The notes under the pieces were generated by a model. That model had not been told where the DNA came from, searched no databases, and saw nothing but the letters and a program-made list of their open reading frames with translations. Below are positions 1 through 5,191 of a DNA stretch of 5,191 nucleotides, piece after piece. Numbering within the stretch: the first letter of the stretch is position 1; each line of letters starts with the position of its first letter. Source of the DNA: an uncultured Bacilli bacterium (GTDB lineage: Bacteria > Bacillota_I > Bacilli_A > RF39 > UBA660); the NCBI GenBank assembly GCA_947626445.1, contig CANQSC010000068.1, forward strand, positions 1-5,191, given 5' to 3'. The translations under genes and the position numbers were made by a program.

Positions 1-2
1 TA

Positions 3-76
3 TCAAAATCTTTCGTTTATAAAAAGCAGATATTTCTATCTACTTTCTCCTTTCTTCCGGAAACTTTCGGAAGAAC
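3..76 (-). pseudogene. Possible decayed continuation of the AAA_14 ATPase gene
   Basis: Family members of this ATPase normally run on for some 250 more residues after the GAGR motif, usually through a segment like M-S-L-x-E-S-G-E-S and into a DUF4143 domain. The upstream reading frame stops at 77-79. In another minus-strand frame, positions 42-50 read G-E-S, then an in-frame TAG (36-38) follows, and 6-35 read K-Y-L-L-F-I-N-E-R-F before a TGA at 3-5. The spacing and residues loosely resemble the expected family continuation, which suggests a frameshift plus further stops. The match is short and judged by eye, and it could be chance. The rest of the gene, if any, lies outside the window. Confidence 0.3.
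52..75. repeat. GC-rich perfect inverted repeat (8-bp stem, 8-nt loop)
   Basis: TTCTTCCG (52-59) is the exact reverse complement of CGGAAGAA (68-75), separated by GAAACTTT. It stands out in this AT-rich surrounding because each arm carries CCG/CGG. It lies two bases beyond the premature stop codon of the ATPase fragment. No T-tract follows on either strand, so it does not look like a standard intrinsic terminator. It could be a short insertion or palindromic repeat that broke the gene, or a structural element of unknown role. Confidence 0.6.
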
Positions 77-478
77 CTACATATTTAATTTGCATATTCT
101 TCCAGCACCTGAATGAAATATTTTTTTAGAATCAACTGGAACGGACGAACCAGTTAAAATAAATTTTCCGCATTGACCATCTTCATCACATTTTGTTCTT
201 ACATCATCCCATATTTGTTCAATAGATTGCCATTCATCTAATAGTAGAGGAAATTCATCAGTATATATTAAATCTCTATTTAATAAGGCTTTTTGATAAT
301 CAGAATTAGGATTATCTGATTTAGTTAATAAAACAGAAGAATTAGCATGATTAAAAGCAGTCCATGTTTTACCACAATATTTAGGACCTTCTATACTAAT
401 TGCTCCAAAAATTTTTAATAATTCTTTTATTTCATTATCAACTAATCTTTCAGTATATTCTTTCTTAGTTAAAGGCAT
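77..478 (-). CDS. Truncated AAA_14-family ATPase, N-terminal part only (probable pseudogene)
   Basis: This 133-residue product is the front part of a P-loop ATPase of the AAA_14 (often AAA_14 plus DUF4143) type, whose cellular role is poorly known. Visible motifs are a Walker A GPKYCGKT at residues 31-38, a Walker B PLLLDEW at 77-83 with the D81-E82 pair, a sensor-like ILTGSS at 107-112, and GAGR at 124-127, where R127 is the likely arginine finger. Full-length relatives are about 400 residues, so some two thirds is missing, including the whole C-terminal domain. The frame ends in TAG at 77-79 beside a GC-rich hairpin. The start is supported by a strong AAGGAGGG at 485-492, six bases from the ATG. 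It has its own promoter and an upstream repeat array. The ATP site looks intact, so a short product may still be made, but activity is doubtful. Confidence 0.8.
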   Translation of the reverse strand: MPLTKKEYTERLVDNEIKELLKIFGAISIEGPKYCGKTWTAFNHANSSVLLTKSDNPNSDYQKALLNRDLIYTDEFPLLLDEWQSIEQIWDDVRTKCDEDGQCGKFILTGSSVPVDSKKIFHSGAGRICKLNM

Positions 479-501
479 TTTACTCCCTCCTTATACTAAG
501 A

Positions 502-530
502 ATAATAGCATATTTTAATTAATATAGCAA
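502..530 (-). promoter_or_regulatory. Promoter for the AAA_14 ATPase fragment
   Basis: On the minus strand a -35-like TTGCTA (525-530, four of six consensus bases) is followed by a 17-bp spacer and a -10 TATTAT (502-507, five of six). The -10 is extended by TGC immediately upstream (508-510). Transcription would begin near 495, just ahead of the AAGGAGGG ribosome binding site at 485-492 and the ATG at 476-478. The tandem repeat array starts only six bases upstream of the -35. Confidence 0.65.
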
Positions 531-536
531 TATCTA

Positions 537-620
537 TTGTGCAATTAGCACGTTTTTCATTGTGCATTTAGCACGTTTTTCATTGTGCATTTAGCACATT
601 TTTCATTGTGCATTTAGCAC
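537..620. repeat. Array of 23-bp tandem repeats with internal dyads (3.65 copies)
   Basis: Three full units of 23 bp (537-559, 560-582, 583-605) and a 15-bp partial unit (606-620) follow one another without interruption. The shared pattern is TTGTGCATTTAGCAC followed by a spacer close to GTTTTTCA. The first copy differs by AATTA instead of ATTTA in the middle, and the third by ATTTTTCA in the spacer. Each unit carries GTGC and GCAC arms around a 5-nt centre, widening to TTGTGC/GCACAA in the last copy. The array sits directly upstream of the ATPase promoter and 6 bp past the MMPL stop codon. It most resembles a multi-site protein-binding array such as operators or an activator platform; an iteron-like role is also conceivable. 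The binding protein is unknown. Confidence 0.85.
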
Positions 621-625
621 AAAAA

Positions 626-3600
626 TTAATTTCTATGTTTAGTAATTAATTTATCAAAGGTAGCAAGTAAACCTGGTAACAAAACAAGAATTAAAATGGT
701 TGAACAAATAGTCCCTTCTGATATCGTCTTACATATTTTAGCAGCAATGGCTGAAGCAAAACAGGCAATAATTAAAGTAACAATAGTTAGAATTGAACTT
801 GATGTTAAAATTGTATGAATAGATTTTTTATATGAAGCGACAACAGAATCTAAAATATTTAAAGTCTTACGATGCTCTAAATAATAGGATGTATATAATA
901 TAGCATAATCAATTGTTGCTCCCATTAAAATACTTTGAACAATCAGTAAAGCAATAAAGTAAACATTTTCATGGGCAATTGTTAAAATTCCCATCGTTAA
1001 ATAAACAGCACATTGAATAACTAAAACTAAAATAATTGGAATAATAACTGATTTAAATGTTAAAGCTACAACAATAAAGATTGCAACCATAGTAATAATG
1101 GTAATTAAATTTAATTCATCATCAAAAGTTTCACTCATTTCATGAGCCATCTTAGAATCTCCTACAACATAAAAATTATCTATATCATTTTTTAAAAGGT
1201 TATCAACATTAGTTAAATAGTTAAAAGTTTCTTCATTTTCTAAATCAAAATTGGTATTTATTACAACCCTTGAATATTTATCACCTACTAATAATTCTTT
1301 AGCATCTTTAATTGTATCTTTAGCTTCAATAATATTATTTTTCATATCTACATCAATAAAATCAGCAAACTTTTCATCAACAATAATAGTATCATTTAAA
1401 TAATTAACAAACTCTTCCACCGTCATTTGCCAATCATTTTGATATTCATTACTACTACCATAATATAAATATAAAACTTCAATCATCTTTTTTTCAACAT
1501 CATTAGATAATTTACTAATTATGGCAAACATTTCATCATTTGTGTATAAAACATTATTCAAACTATTTTCCATAATGGCTTTGATCGTTTTTAATTTAGT
1601 TATTTTATTTTCATCAAAACGATCTTGATATTCAGAATTATTAACCACATCATTTAAAAGAAAGTTAATAAATTTATTTAAAGATATTTGATAATCTTTA
1701 TCTAAATATTTAGAATCATATAAACCATATAATAATTTAGTATCTTCGTTATTTAAACTTAAAAAAGAACTTAAGCTATTACTATCATATTTAGTATTTG
1801 CTAAACAATTATCCATAACTTTTTTAAGTAAAGTTAATTCAGTTAGACTTTCATTTGATAAGGCCTTTTTAAGAGTTTCATCATTTTGATTTTTTAAAAT
1901 AAAGTTAGTAAATTCTAAAGGACTTAAAGTTAAAGTATTTTTACTGCTAGTATATAAAACATAAATCTGTTTAGTTGATTTTTCATCCATATTGATAATT
2001 TTAGCAATTTCTTGATAAGTAAATTCTTTATTTTCTAAACTATAATCCATTACAACTTTAATTAATTGAAGTTTTTTATTTGTTTCTTCATCTAATTGAT
2101 TAAGAAGTAATAAATTTATAAAATCTTTAGGAGTACTTGTAAAACTTTGAGATTTAGTAACATAACTAATTAAATTATAAATTTGGTTAATCTTTTTTTC
2201 ATCTTGGTTTAAAAGATTTGCTAATTCTTTAGCACTATATAAAGTTGGATCTTTAATTAAAGGCGAATTACTAAGCATATCAATATTTAAATCTAAATCA
2301 TCTAAATAATGAGTTTTTTCTTTAACAAGCATGACATTTTTAATAAAATCACTAACTTGATATTTATCTTTATTTTCCATTTCTAAAAATTGTTTTAATA
2401 AAAGATCATTTACTAATTCTTCTTTTAGACTAAATAAATTAGCCAACTCTTTAGAACTCATTTTTTTATTTATTGTTTCATTATTACTAAAAATAGATAA
2501 TAGTTTAAGATTTTCAAGAGTTTTATTATCAAAATTACTAGCATAGTTTGAATCATTCGCAACACTATCTAAAACATAATTAGCAAAAGTATTAATAGTC
2601 ATTTTGGTATCAAGTTGATTTTTTAAAAGATAATACTTAAATAATTCCTTAACCTTTTTTTCATCGATATTAAATAGCTTAGCAAGGGAAGAAGGATTCA
2701 TTTTTTGATTTATCGTATTAACATTAACAAATTTAGTTAAAGTTTGTAATTTATTTTTATTTTCATTATTTACTTTTACAGAATATTTATCATTTGTTAA
2801 AACATCATTATTCATAAATTTAACAAACTCTGGTAAAGTTAATTTAACATTGTTATTTTTAGATAAATAGAAAATTAATAAATCATTAATATCTTCTTCA
2901 TTAATTTCTAAGATACTTGCTATGTCATTTTTACTTCTAAGACGATTAATATTATCATTAGTCACAAAATTTTTTAAACGCGTTATATCTTTTTTAATAT
3001 CATCATCAATTTTTTCATTAGTTTTAGGATTATTATAAGCTTCTTGTTCAATAAAATTAATAAATTCATTAAACGTAACTTTATTACTATTATCATGATT
3101 AAAATAATGATAATAAACAATTTTTAAAAGATAATCTTCAACAGTTACATCACTACCTAAATCTTTTAGTTTACTATTTAATTTATCATAAGTTAATTTT
3201 TCATTAATGGTATTAGAATAACCTAATACTTCCTCTACTTTAGAATTATTTTCTAACTCATTTAAATACTTGGCTATTTTTTCTTCATCTTGATTAGAAT
3301 ATATTAACGCAAGTTGATTATTTTCATTAAATATTTTTGATACTTCATCAGTTTGTTTATCGGTATATAAAATACCTAAATTACCTTTTACCATAAAAGC
3401 TGTAACAAAAATCAGAATAAAGACTGGTCCTGCTAAATAACGTAATTTATAATTTAATTTAGCAAGAGGTGTAAATTTAAAATGTGGCGTTTTTTTCTTT
3501 GTTTTAATAATCCATTTATCAAACAATAATATTAAAGATGGTAAAACAAAGAAAATACAAATTAAACTAAACAAGACTCCTTTAGCTAGGATAAAACCTA

Positions 3601-4441
3601 AATCTTTACCAATTTTAAAACTCATGAATATTAAAGCAAGTAACCCAACAATTGTAGTAACAGAACTACTTGAGATAGATTGAAATGATTTATGTAAAGC
3701 CTTTTTCATTGCTTTAATTTTATCTTTTTCTTTTTGCTTTTCTTGGTCATAACGATTCATCAACATTATTGAATAATCCATTGATAAAGCCATTTGTAAA
3801 ATTGCACAGATGGAATTAGTAATATGAGATACATTAGGAAAAATAATATTAGTTCCTTTATTTAAAACAACAGCCATTAAAATAACCGTTAAAAATAAAA
3901 AAGGTTCAACATAAGATTCACACATAATTAAAAGAATTACTAAAGCGCTTAAAACAGCTAAAACAATAATCCAAAAAGGTAAAACACTTTTATTAGCTTC
4001 AGCAATATTCCCACTCATATAAATAGTATCATCTTGATACTTAGTAGATATTTCATTAAAAACATTTTTAGCAGTAGAAGAATCTTTCTTATCATCAACA
4101 GTTACTTCATATAAAGTATAATTATCTTTATTATATTTATCACTTTCATCATATTCTACTTCTTTAACTCCAGAAATACTTTCTAATTCACTTTTTATAG
4201 TCATTTTATCTTTAGTTAAACCTTCAAACATAACATTTAAGGTACTAGTTTCAACATCACTAAATTCATCTTCCATAATATTCATTCCAATTTGCATTTT
4301 AGATGTATCAGGTAAATATTTAGCAATATCATAATTAATTACAACTTTATTAGATAAAAAGGCACACCCAATAGTAAGAAGAATAAAAATAATTAAAATA
4401 AAGTAACGTTTATCAATAATAAATTCCGTAATTTTTTTCAT
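626..4441 (-). CDS. MMPL/RND-family membrane transporter with a giant repeat-containing loop
   Basis: This 1271-residue protein has the twelve-helix layout of the MMPL branch of the RND superfamily, which moves lipids or other hydrophobic compounds across the membrane, usually driven by protons. Membrane segments lie near residues 11-31, 155-174, 178-194, 208-228, 260-276, 283-308, 335-352, 1110-1128, 1132-1152, 1160-1182, 1208-1230 and 1240-1262. The two halves carry matching Asp motifs in helices 4 and 10, SMDYS (D222) and TIDYA (D1178), expected for proton relay. The first outer loop (about 35-153) is of ordinary size. The second (about 356-1108) is roughly 750 residues, several times the usual length, and is filled with helical repeats. 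Firmicute relatives are commonly 700-1050 residues. The start is the ATG at 4439-4441, which has AAAGGA nine bases upstream. It diverges from a TetR gene and is probably repressed by it. The substrate is unknown. Confidence 0.9.
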   Translation of the reverse strand: MKKITEFIIDKRYFILIIFILLTIGCAFLSNKVVINYDIAKYLPDTSKMQIGMNIMEDEFSDVETSTLNVMFEGLTKDKMTIKSELESISGVKEVEYDESDKYNKDNYTLYEVTVDDKKDSSTAKNVFNEISTKYQDDTIYMSGNIAEANKSVLPFWIIVLAVLSALVILLIMCESYVEPFLFLTVILMAVVLNKGTNIIFPNVSHITNSICAILQMALSMDYSIMLMNRYDQEKQKEKDKIKAMKKALHKSFQSISSSSVTTIVGLLALIFMSFKIGKDLGFILAKGVLFSLICIFFVLPSLILLFDKWIIKTKKKTPHFKFTPLAKLNYKLRYLAGPVFILIFVTAFMVKGNLGILYTDKQTDEVSKIFNENNQLALIYSNQDEEKIAKYLNELENNSKVEEVLGYSNTINEKLTYDKLNSKLKDLGSDVTVEDYLLKIVYYHYFNHDNSNKVTFNEFINFIEQEAYNNPKTNEKIDDDIKKDITRLKNFVTNDNINRLRSKNDIASILEINEEDINDLLIFYLSKNNNVKLTLPEFVKFMNNDVLTNDKYSVKVNNENKNKLQTLTKFVNVNTINQKMNPSSLAKLFNIDEKKVKELFKYYLLKNQLDTKMTINTFANYVLDSVANDSNYASNFDNKTLENLKLLSIFSNNETINKKMSSKELANLFSLKEELVNDLLLKQFLEMENKDKYQVSDFIKNVMLVKEKTHYLDDLDLNIDMLSNSPLIKDPTLYSAKELANLLNQDEKKINQIYNLISYVTKSQSFTSTPKDFINLLLLNQLDEETNKKLQLIKVVMDYSLENKEFTYQEIAKIINMDEKSTKQIYVLYTSSKNTLTLSPLEFTNFILKNQNDETLKKALSNESLTELTLLKKVMDNCLANTKYDSNSLSSFLSLNNEDTKLLYGLYDSKYLDKDYQISLNKFINFLLNDVVNNSEYQDRFDENKITKLKTIKAIMENSLNNVLYTNDEMFAIISKLSNDVEKKMIEVLYLYYGSSNEYQNDWQMTVEEFVNYLNDTIIVDEKFADFIDVDMKNNIIEAKDTIKDAKELLVGDKYSRVVINTNFDLENEETFNYLTNVDNLLKNDIDNFYVVGDSKMAHEMSETFDDELNLITIITMVAIFIVVALTFKSVIIPIILVLVIQCAVYLTMGILTIAHENVYFIALLIVQSILMGATIDYAILYTSYYLEHRKTLNILDSVVASYKKSIHTILTSSSILTIVTLIIACFASAIAAKICKTISEGTICSTILILVLLPGLLATFDKLITKHRN
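1292..3199 (-). repeat. About eight degenerate 72-85-residue tandem repeats inside the MMPL outer loop
   Basis: Aligning the loop by eye gives repeat starts near residues 415, 501, 580, 660, 734, 806, 884 and 965, ending near 1050. Each begins with a pattern like K-M-S-S-K-E-L-A-N-L-F (for example 580, 660, 734). A helix of the form D-E-K-K-I-x-x-L-Y follows. Next comes a short polar turn with [LIM]-[TS]-x-x-x-F-x-x-[FY], and then a Lys/Leu-rich helix ending near I-x-x-x-M-x-N-S-L. The DNA is too diverged to show as a nucleotide repeat, so the expansion is old. Repeats 3 and 4 are spaced exactly 80 residues apart and share the best preserved junction. The fourth repeat is the least regular in its second half. 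Confidence 0.75.
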
Positions 4442-4450
4442 CAAATCAGT

Positions 4451-4456
4451 TCCTTT
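4451..4456 (-). promoter_or_regulatory. Ribosome binding site that fixes the MMPL start
   Basis: AAAGGA on the minus strand, within AGAAAGGA, lies nine bases before the ATG at 4439-4441. The frame is open further back to a TTG at 4469-4471, but that codon has no Shine-Dalgarno in front of it and would add ten polar residues ahead of the first membrane segment. The ATG at 4441 is therefore the better start. Confidence 0.75.
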
Positions 4457-4509
4457 CTTAAACATGCACAATACATTATATTCTTAAGCATAATAAGAAG
4501 AAAGCATAA

Positions 4510-4538
4510 ATTCTAAAAAAGTGTCTAAATTTAGACAA
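4510..4538 (-). promoter_or_regulatory. Likely promoter of the MMPL gene
   Basis: On the minus strand TTGTCT (4533-4538, four of six -35 consensus bases) is followed by exactly 17 bp and TAGAAT (4510-4515, five of six -10 bases). Transcription would start near 4503 and leave a leader of about 60 nt. The spacer contains most of the 16-bp palindrome at 4522-4537, so a bound dimer would block RNA polymerase. Confidence 0.6.
4522..4537. promoter_or_regulatory. Palindromic operator, probable TetR-family binding site
   Basis: TGTCTAAATTTAGACA is a perfect 16-bp palindrome in the region between the divergent TetR and MMPL genes. Its size and perfect symmetry suit a TetR-family dimer. It overlaps five bases of the MMPL -35 and a large part of that promoter's spacer. 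A weaker copy sharing 10 of 16 bases lies at 4551-4566, next to the regulator's own promoter. Binding by the adjacent regulator is inferred from position. Confidence 0.7.
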
Positions 4539-4549
4539 TTTATAATATT

Positions 4550-4582
4550 TTGTCTTTATTTCAAATAAAATGCTAGTATAAT
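4550..4582 (+). promoter_or_regulatory. Probable promoter of the TetR gene
   Basis: A perfect -10 TATAAT is present at 4577-4582. The nearest -35-like hexamer, TTGTCT at 4550-4555, is 21 bp away, which is too far for a good match. An overlapping extended -10, TGC followed by TAGTAT (4571-4579), has an 18-bp spacing to the same hexamer and may be the element used. Which of the two is used cannot be settled by reading. The ribosome binding site AAAGGA at 4595-4600 follows, ten bases before the ATG. Confidence 0.5.
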
Positions 4583-4610
4583 ACTAATAAAAAGAAAGGA
4601 AAGATATCTA

Positions 4611-5141
4611 ATGAAAGTTCAATGTCTAAATTCATCATCAATTAAAACTAGAAATCTTATTAAAAAATCTTTTGCTGAATTAATAAATGAAAAAAAGCAG
4701 TTAAGCAAAATAACTGTTTCAGAATTAGTTAAAAGAGCTAATTTAACAAGAAGTACTTTTTATACTCATTATGATAATATTTATCAAGTTGCCGAAGAAT
4801 ATCAAATGCAAACAATTGAACTTTTATGTAATGAAAATTTAATATTACATACCAAACATGATATTTTAGATTATTTTGATAATATTTATAATTGTTTAAA
4901 AGAAAATGAAGACACTTATAAACTATTACTTAATGCAAAGGATTCTTTACCATTTTTATATAAACTTAAAAGTATTGCAAGTGAAAAAATTTATAAAGCT
5001 TTAATAAATACTTCTAACGATAATTATTTAGAACTTAAAGTTTCTTTTTTTATGGACGGAATGATTTTAGAAATAATCAAATATTTTAAAAATGAAAATA
5101 ATTATTCATTAAAAGGACCTTTTTTACTTAACTGTGTCTAA
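4611..5141 (+). CDS. TetR/AcrR-family transcriptional regulator
   Basis: This 176-residue protein has a TetR-type N-terminal DNA-binding domain. The helix-turn-helix covers about residues 34-53, with ITVSELVKRANLTRSTFYTH and the usual F-Y-x-H-Y-x-N run into the fourth helix (50-56). The remaining 120 residues are helical and form the variable ligand-binding and dimer domain; an F-F-x-D-G-M segment at 146-151 fits the last core helices. Length is slightly short for the family (about 190), and the C-terminus ends soon after that helix. The ATG at 4611 is supported by AAAGGA at 4595-4600. It is divergent from the MMPL transporter gene and shares a 169-bp control region containing a perfect palindrome, so it is most likely a ligand-released repressor of the transporter and of itself. 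The ligand is not predictable. Confidence 0.88.
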   Translation: MKVQCLNSSSIKTRNLIKKSFAELINEKKQLSKITVSELVKRANLTRSTFYTHYDNIYQVAEEYQMQTIELLCNENLILHTKHDILDYFDNIYNCLKENEDTYKLLLNAKDSLPFLYKLKSIASEKIYKALINTSNDNYLELKVSFFMDGMILEIIKYFKNENNYSLKGPFLLNCV

Positions 5142-5165
5142 GAAAAAACATAGTTAAGTTTTTTT
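5126..5165 (+). terminator. Intrinsic terminator of the TetR gene
   Basis: ACTTAACTGTG (5126-5136) pairs with CATAGTTAAGT (5149-5159) to form an 11-bp stem with one G-U wobble and a 12-nt A-rich loop, followed by a run of seven T (5159-5165). The stop codon (5139-5141) lies in the loop, and the last coding residues form the left arm. Confidence 0.75.
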
Positions 5166-5186
5166 ATTATAAGGGAGGTCAAAAAT

Positions 5187-5191
5187 ATGAA
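5187..5191 (+). CDS. Start of a downstream gene, cut by the window edge
   Basis: An ATG at 5187-5189 is preceded by a very strong Shine-Dalgarno AAGGGAGGT at 5171-5179, with a seven-base spacing. Only ATGAA is inside the window, so nothing can be said about the product. The ribosome binding site begins six bases after the T-run of the terminator, leaving almost no room for a separate promoter. Confidence 0.6.

Noticed and set aside
537..620. CRISPR array
   Set aside because: The repeat period is 23 bp with only 6-8 nearly identical bases between dyads, so there are no variable spacers.
537..620. Terminator for the MMPL gene formed by the repeat dyads
   Set aside because: The stems are 4-6 bp, and on the minus strand they are followed by ATGAAAAA rather than a T-run, so they are not convincing intrinsic terminators.
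4442..4471. TTG at 4469-4471 as the start of the MMPL protein, giving ten extra residues
   Set aside because: There is no Shine-Dalgarno before it, whereas the ATG at 4441 has AAAGGA at good spacing and begins directly ahead of the first membrane helix.
4464..4473. ATGCACAATA near the MMPL start as a stray copy of the 23-bp repeat
   Set aside because: Only about eight bases match and the GTGC partner arm is absent; too short to separate from chance.
4475..4480. Minus-strand TATAAT as the -10 of the MMPL promoter
   Set aside because: The hexamer is perfect, but the matching -35 position reads TTTCTT, and there is no TGn extension. The 4510-4538 promoter has better overall geometry. A secondary start here cannot be excluded.
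4541..4546. Plus-strand TATAAT as the TetR -10
   Set aside because: No -35-like hexamer lies 16-18 bp upstream; that place is inside the palindrome. It also sits between the two better placed promoters.
1..5191. Mycoplasma-type code with TGA as tryptophan
   Set aside because: Tryptophans in the MMPL and ATPase genes use TGG and no frame needs TGA read-through.

Overview
The window is a low-GC, strongly AT-rich stretch of chromosome-type bacterial DNA. Strong Shine-Dalgarno sites, sigma-A-like promoters and Lys/Asn/Ile-rich proteins point to a low-GC Bacillota/Erysipelotrichia- or Mollicutes-related gut-type organism. Tryptophan is encoded by TGG and no TGA is read through, so the standard bacterial code fits. 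The lineage is an inference from composition and gene style, not a firm identification.

Layout. Positions 1-478 (minus strand) hold the N-terminal part of an AAA_14-type ATPase. It has intact Walker A and Walker B motifs but stops after 133 residues, just before a GC-rich 8-bp hairpin (52-75). Out-of-frame remnants seem to continue beyond it, so it is probably a decaying gene. Its promoter (502-530) is immediately preceded by an array of 23-bp tandem repeats (537-620), each carrying a GTGC...GCAC dyad. Positions 626-4441 (minus) encode a 1271-residue MMPL/RND-type membrane protein. Its second extracytoplasmic loop is enlarged to about 750 residues by roughly eight degenerate tandem repeats of 72-85 residues. 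Positions 4611-5141 (plus) encode a TetR-family regulator, divergent from the MMPL gene. It ends in an intrinsic terminator that overlaps its stop codon, and a new gene begins at 5187 with a strong ribosome binding site.

How the parts work together. The 169-bp divergent region contains a perfect 16-bp palindrome (4522-4537). It covers the -35 edge and the spacer of the best promoter for the MMPL gene. A degenerate second site overlaps the likely -35 of the regulator gene. This is the classical layout of a TetR repressor controlling a neighbouring exporter and itself, released by a ligand that is probably a substrate of the MMPL protein. The substrate cannot be read from the sequence.

The most unusual items are the repeat-filled MMPL loop, the dyad array in front of the ATPase, and the broken ATPase end at a palindrome.
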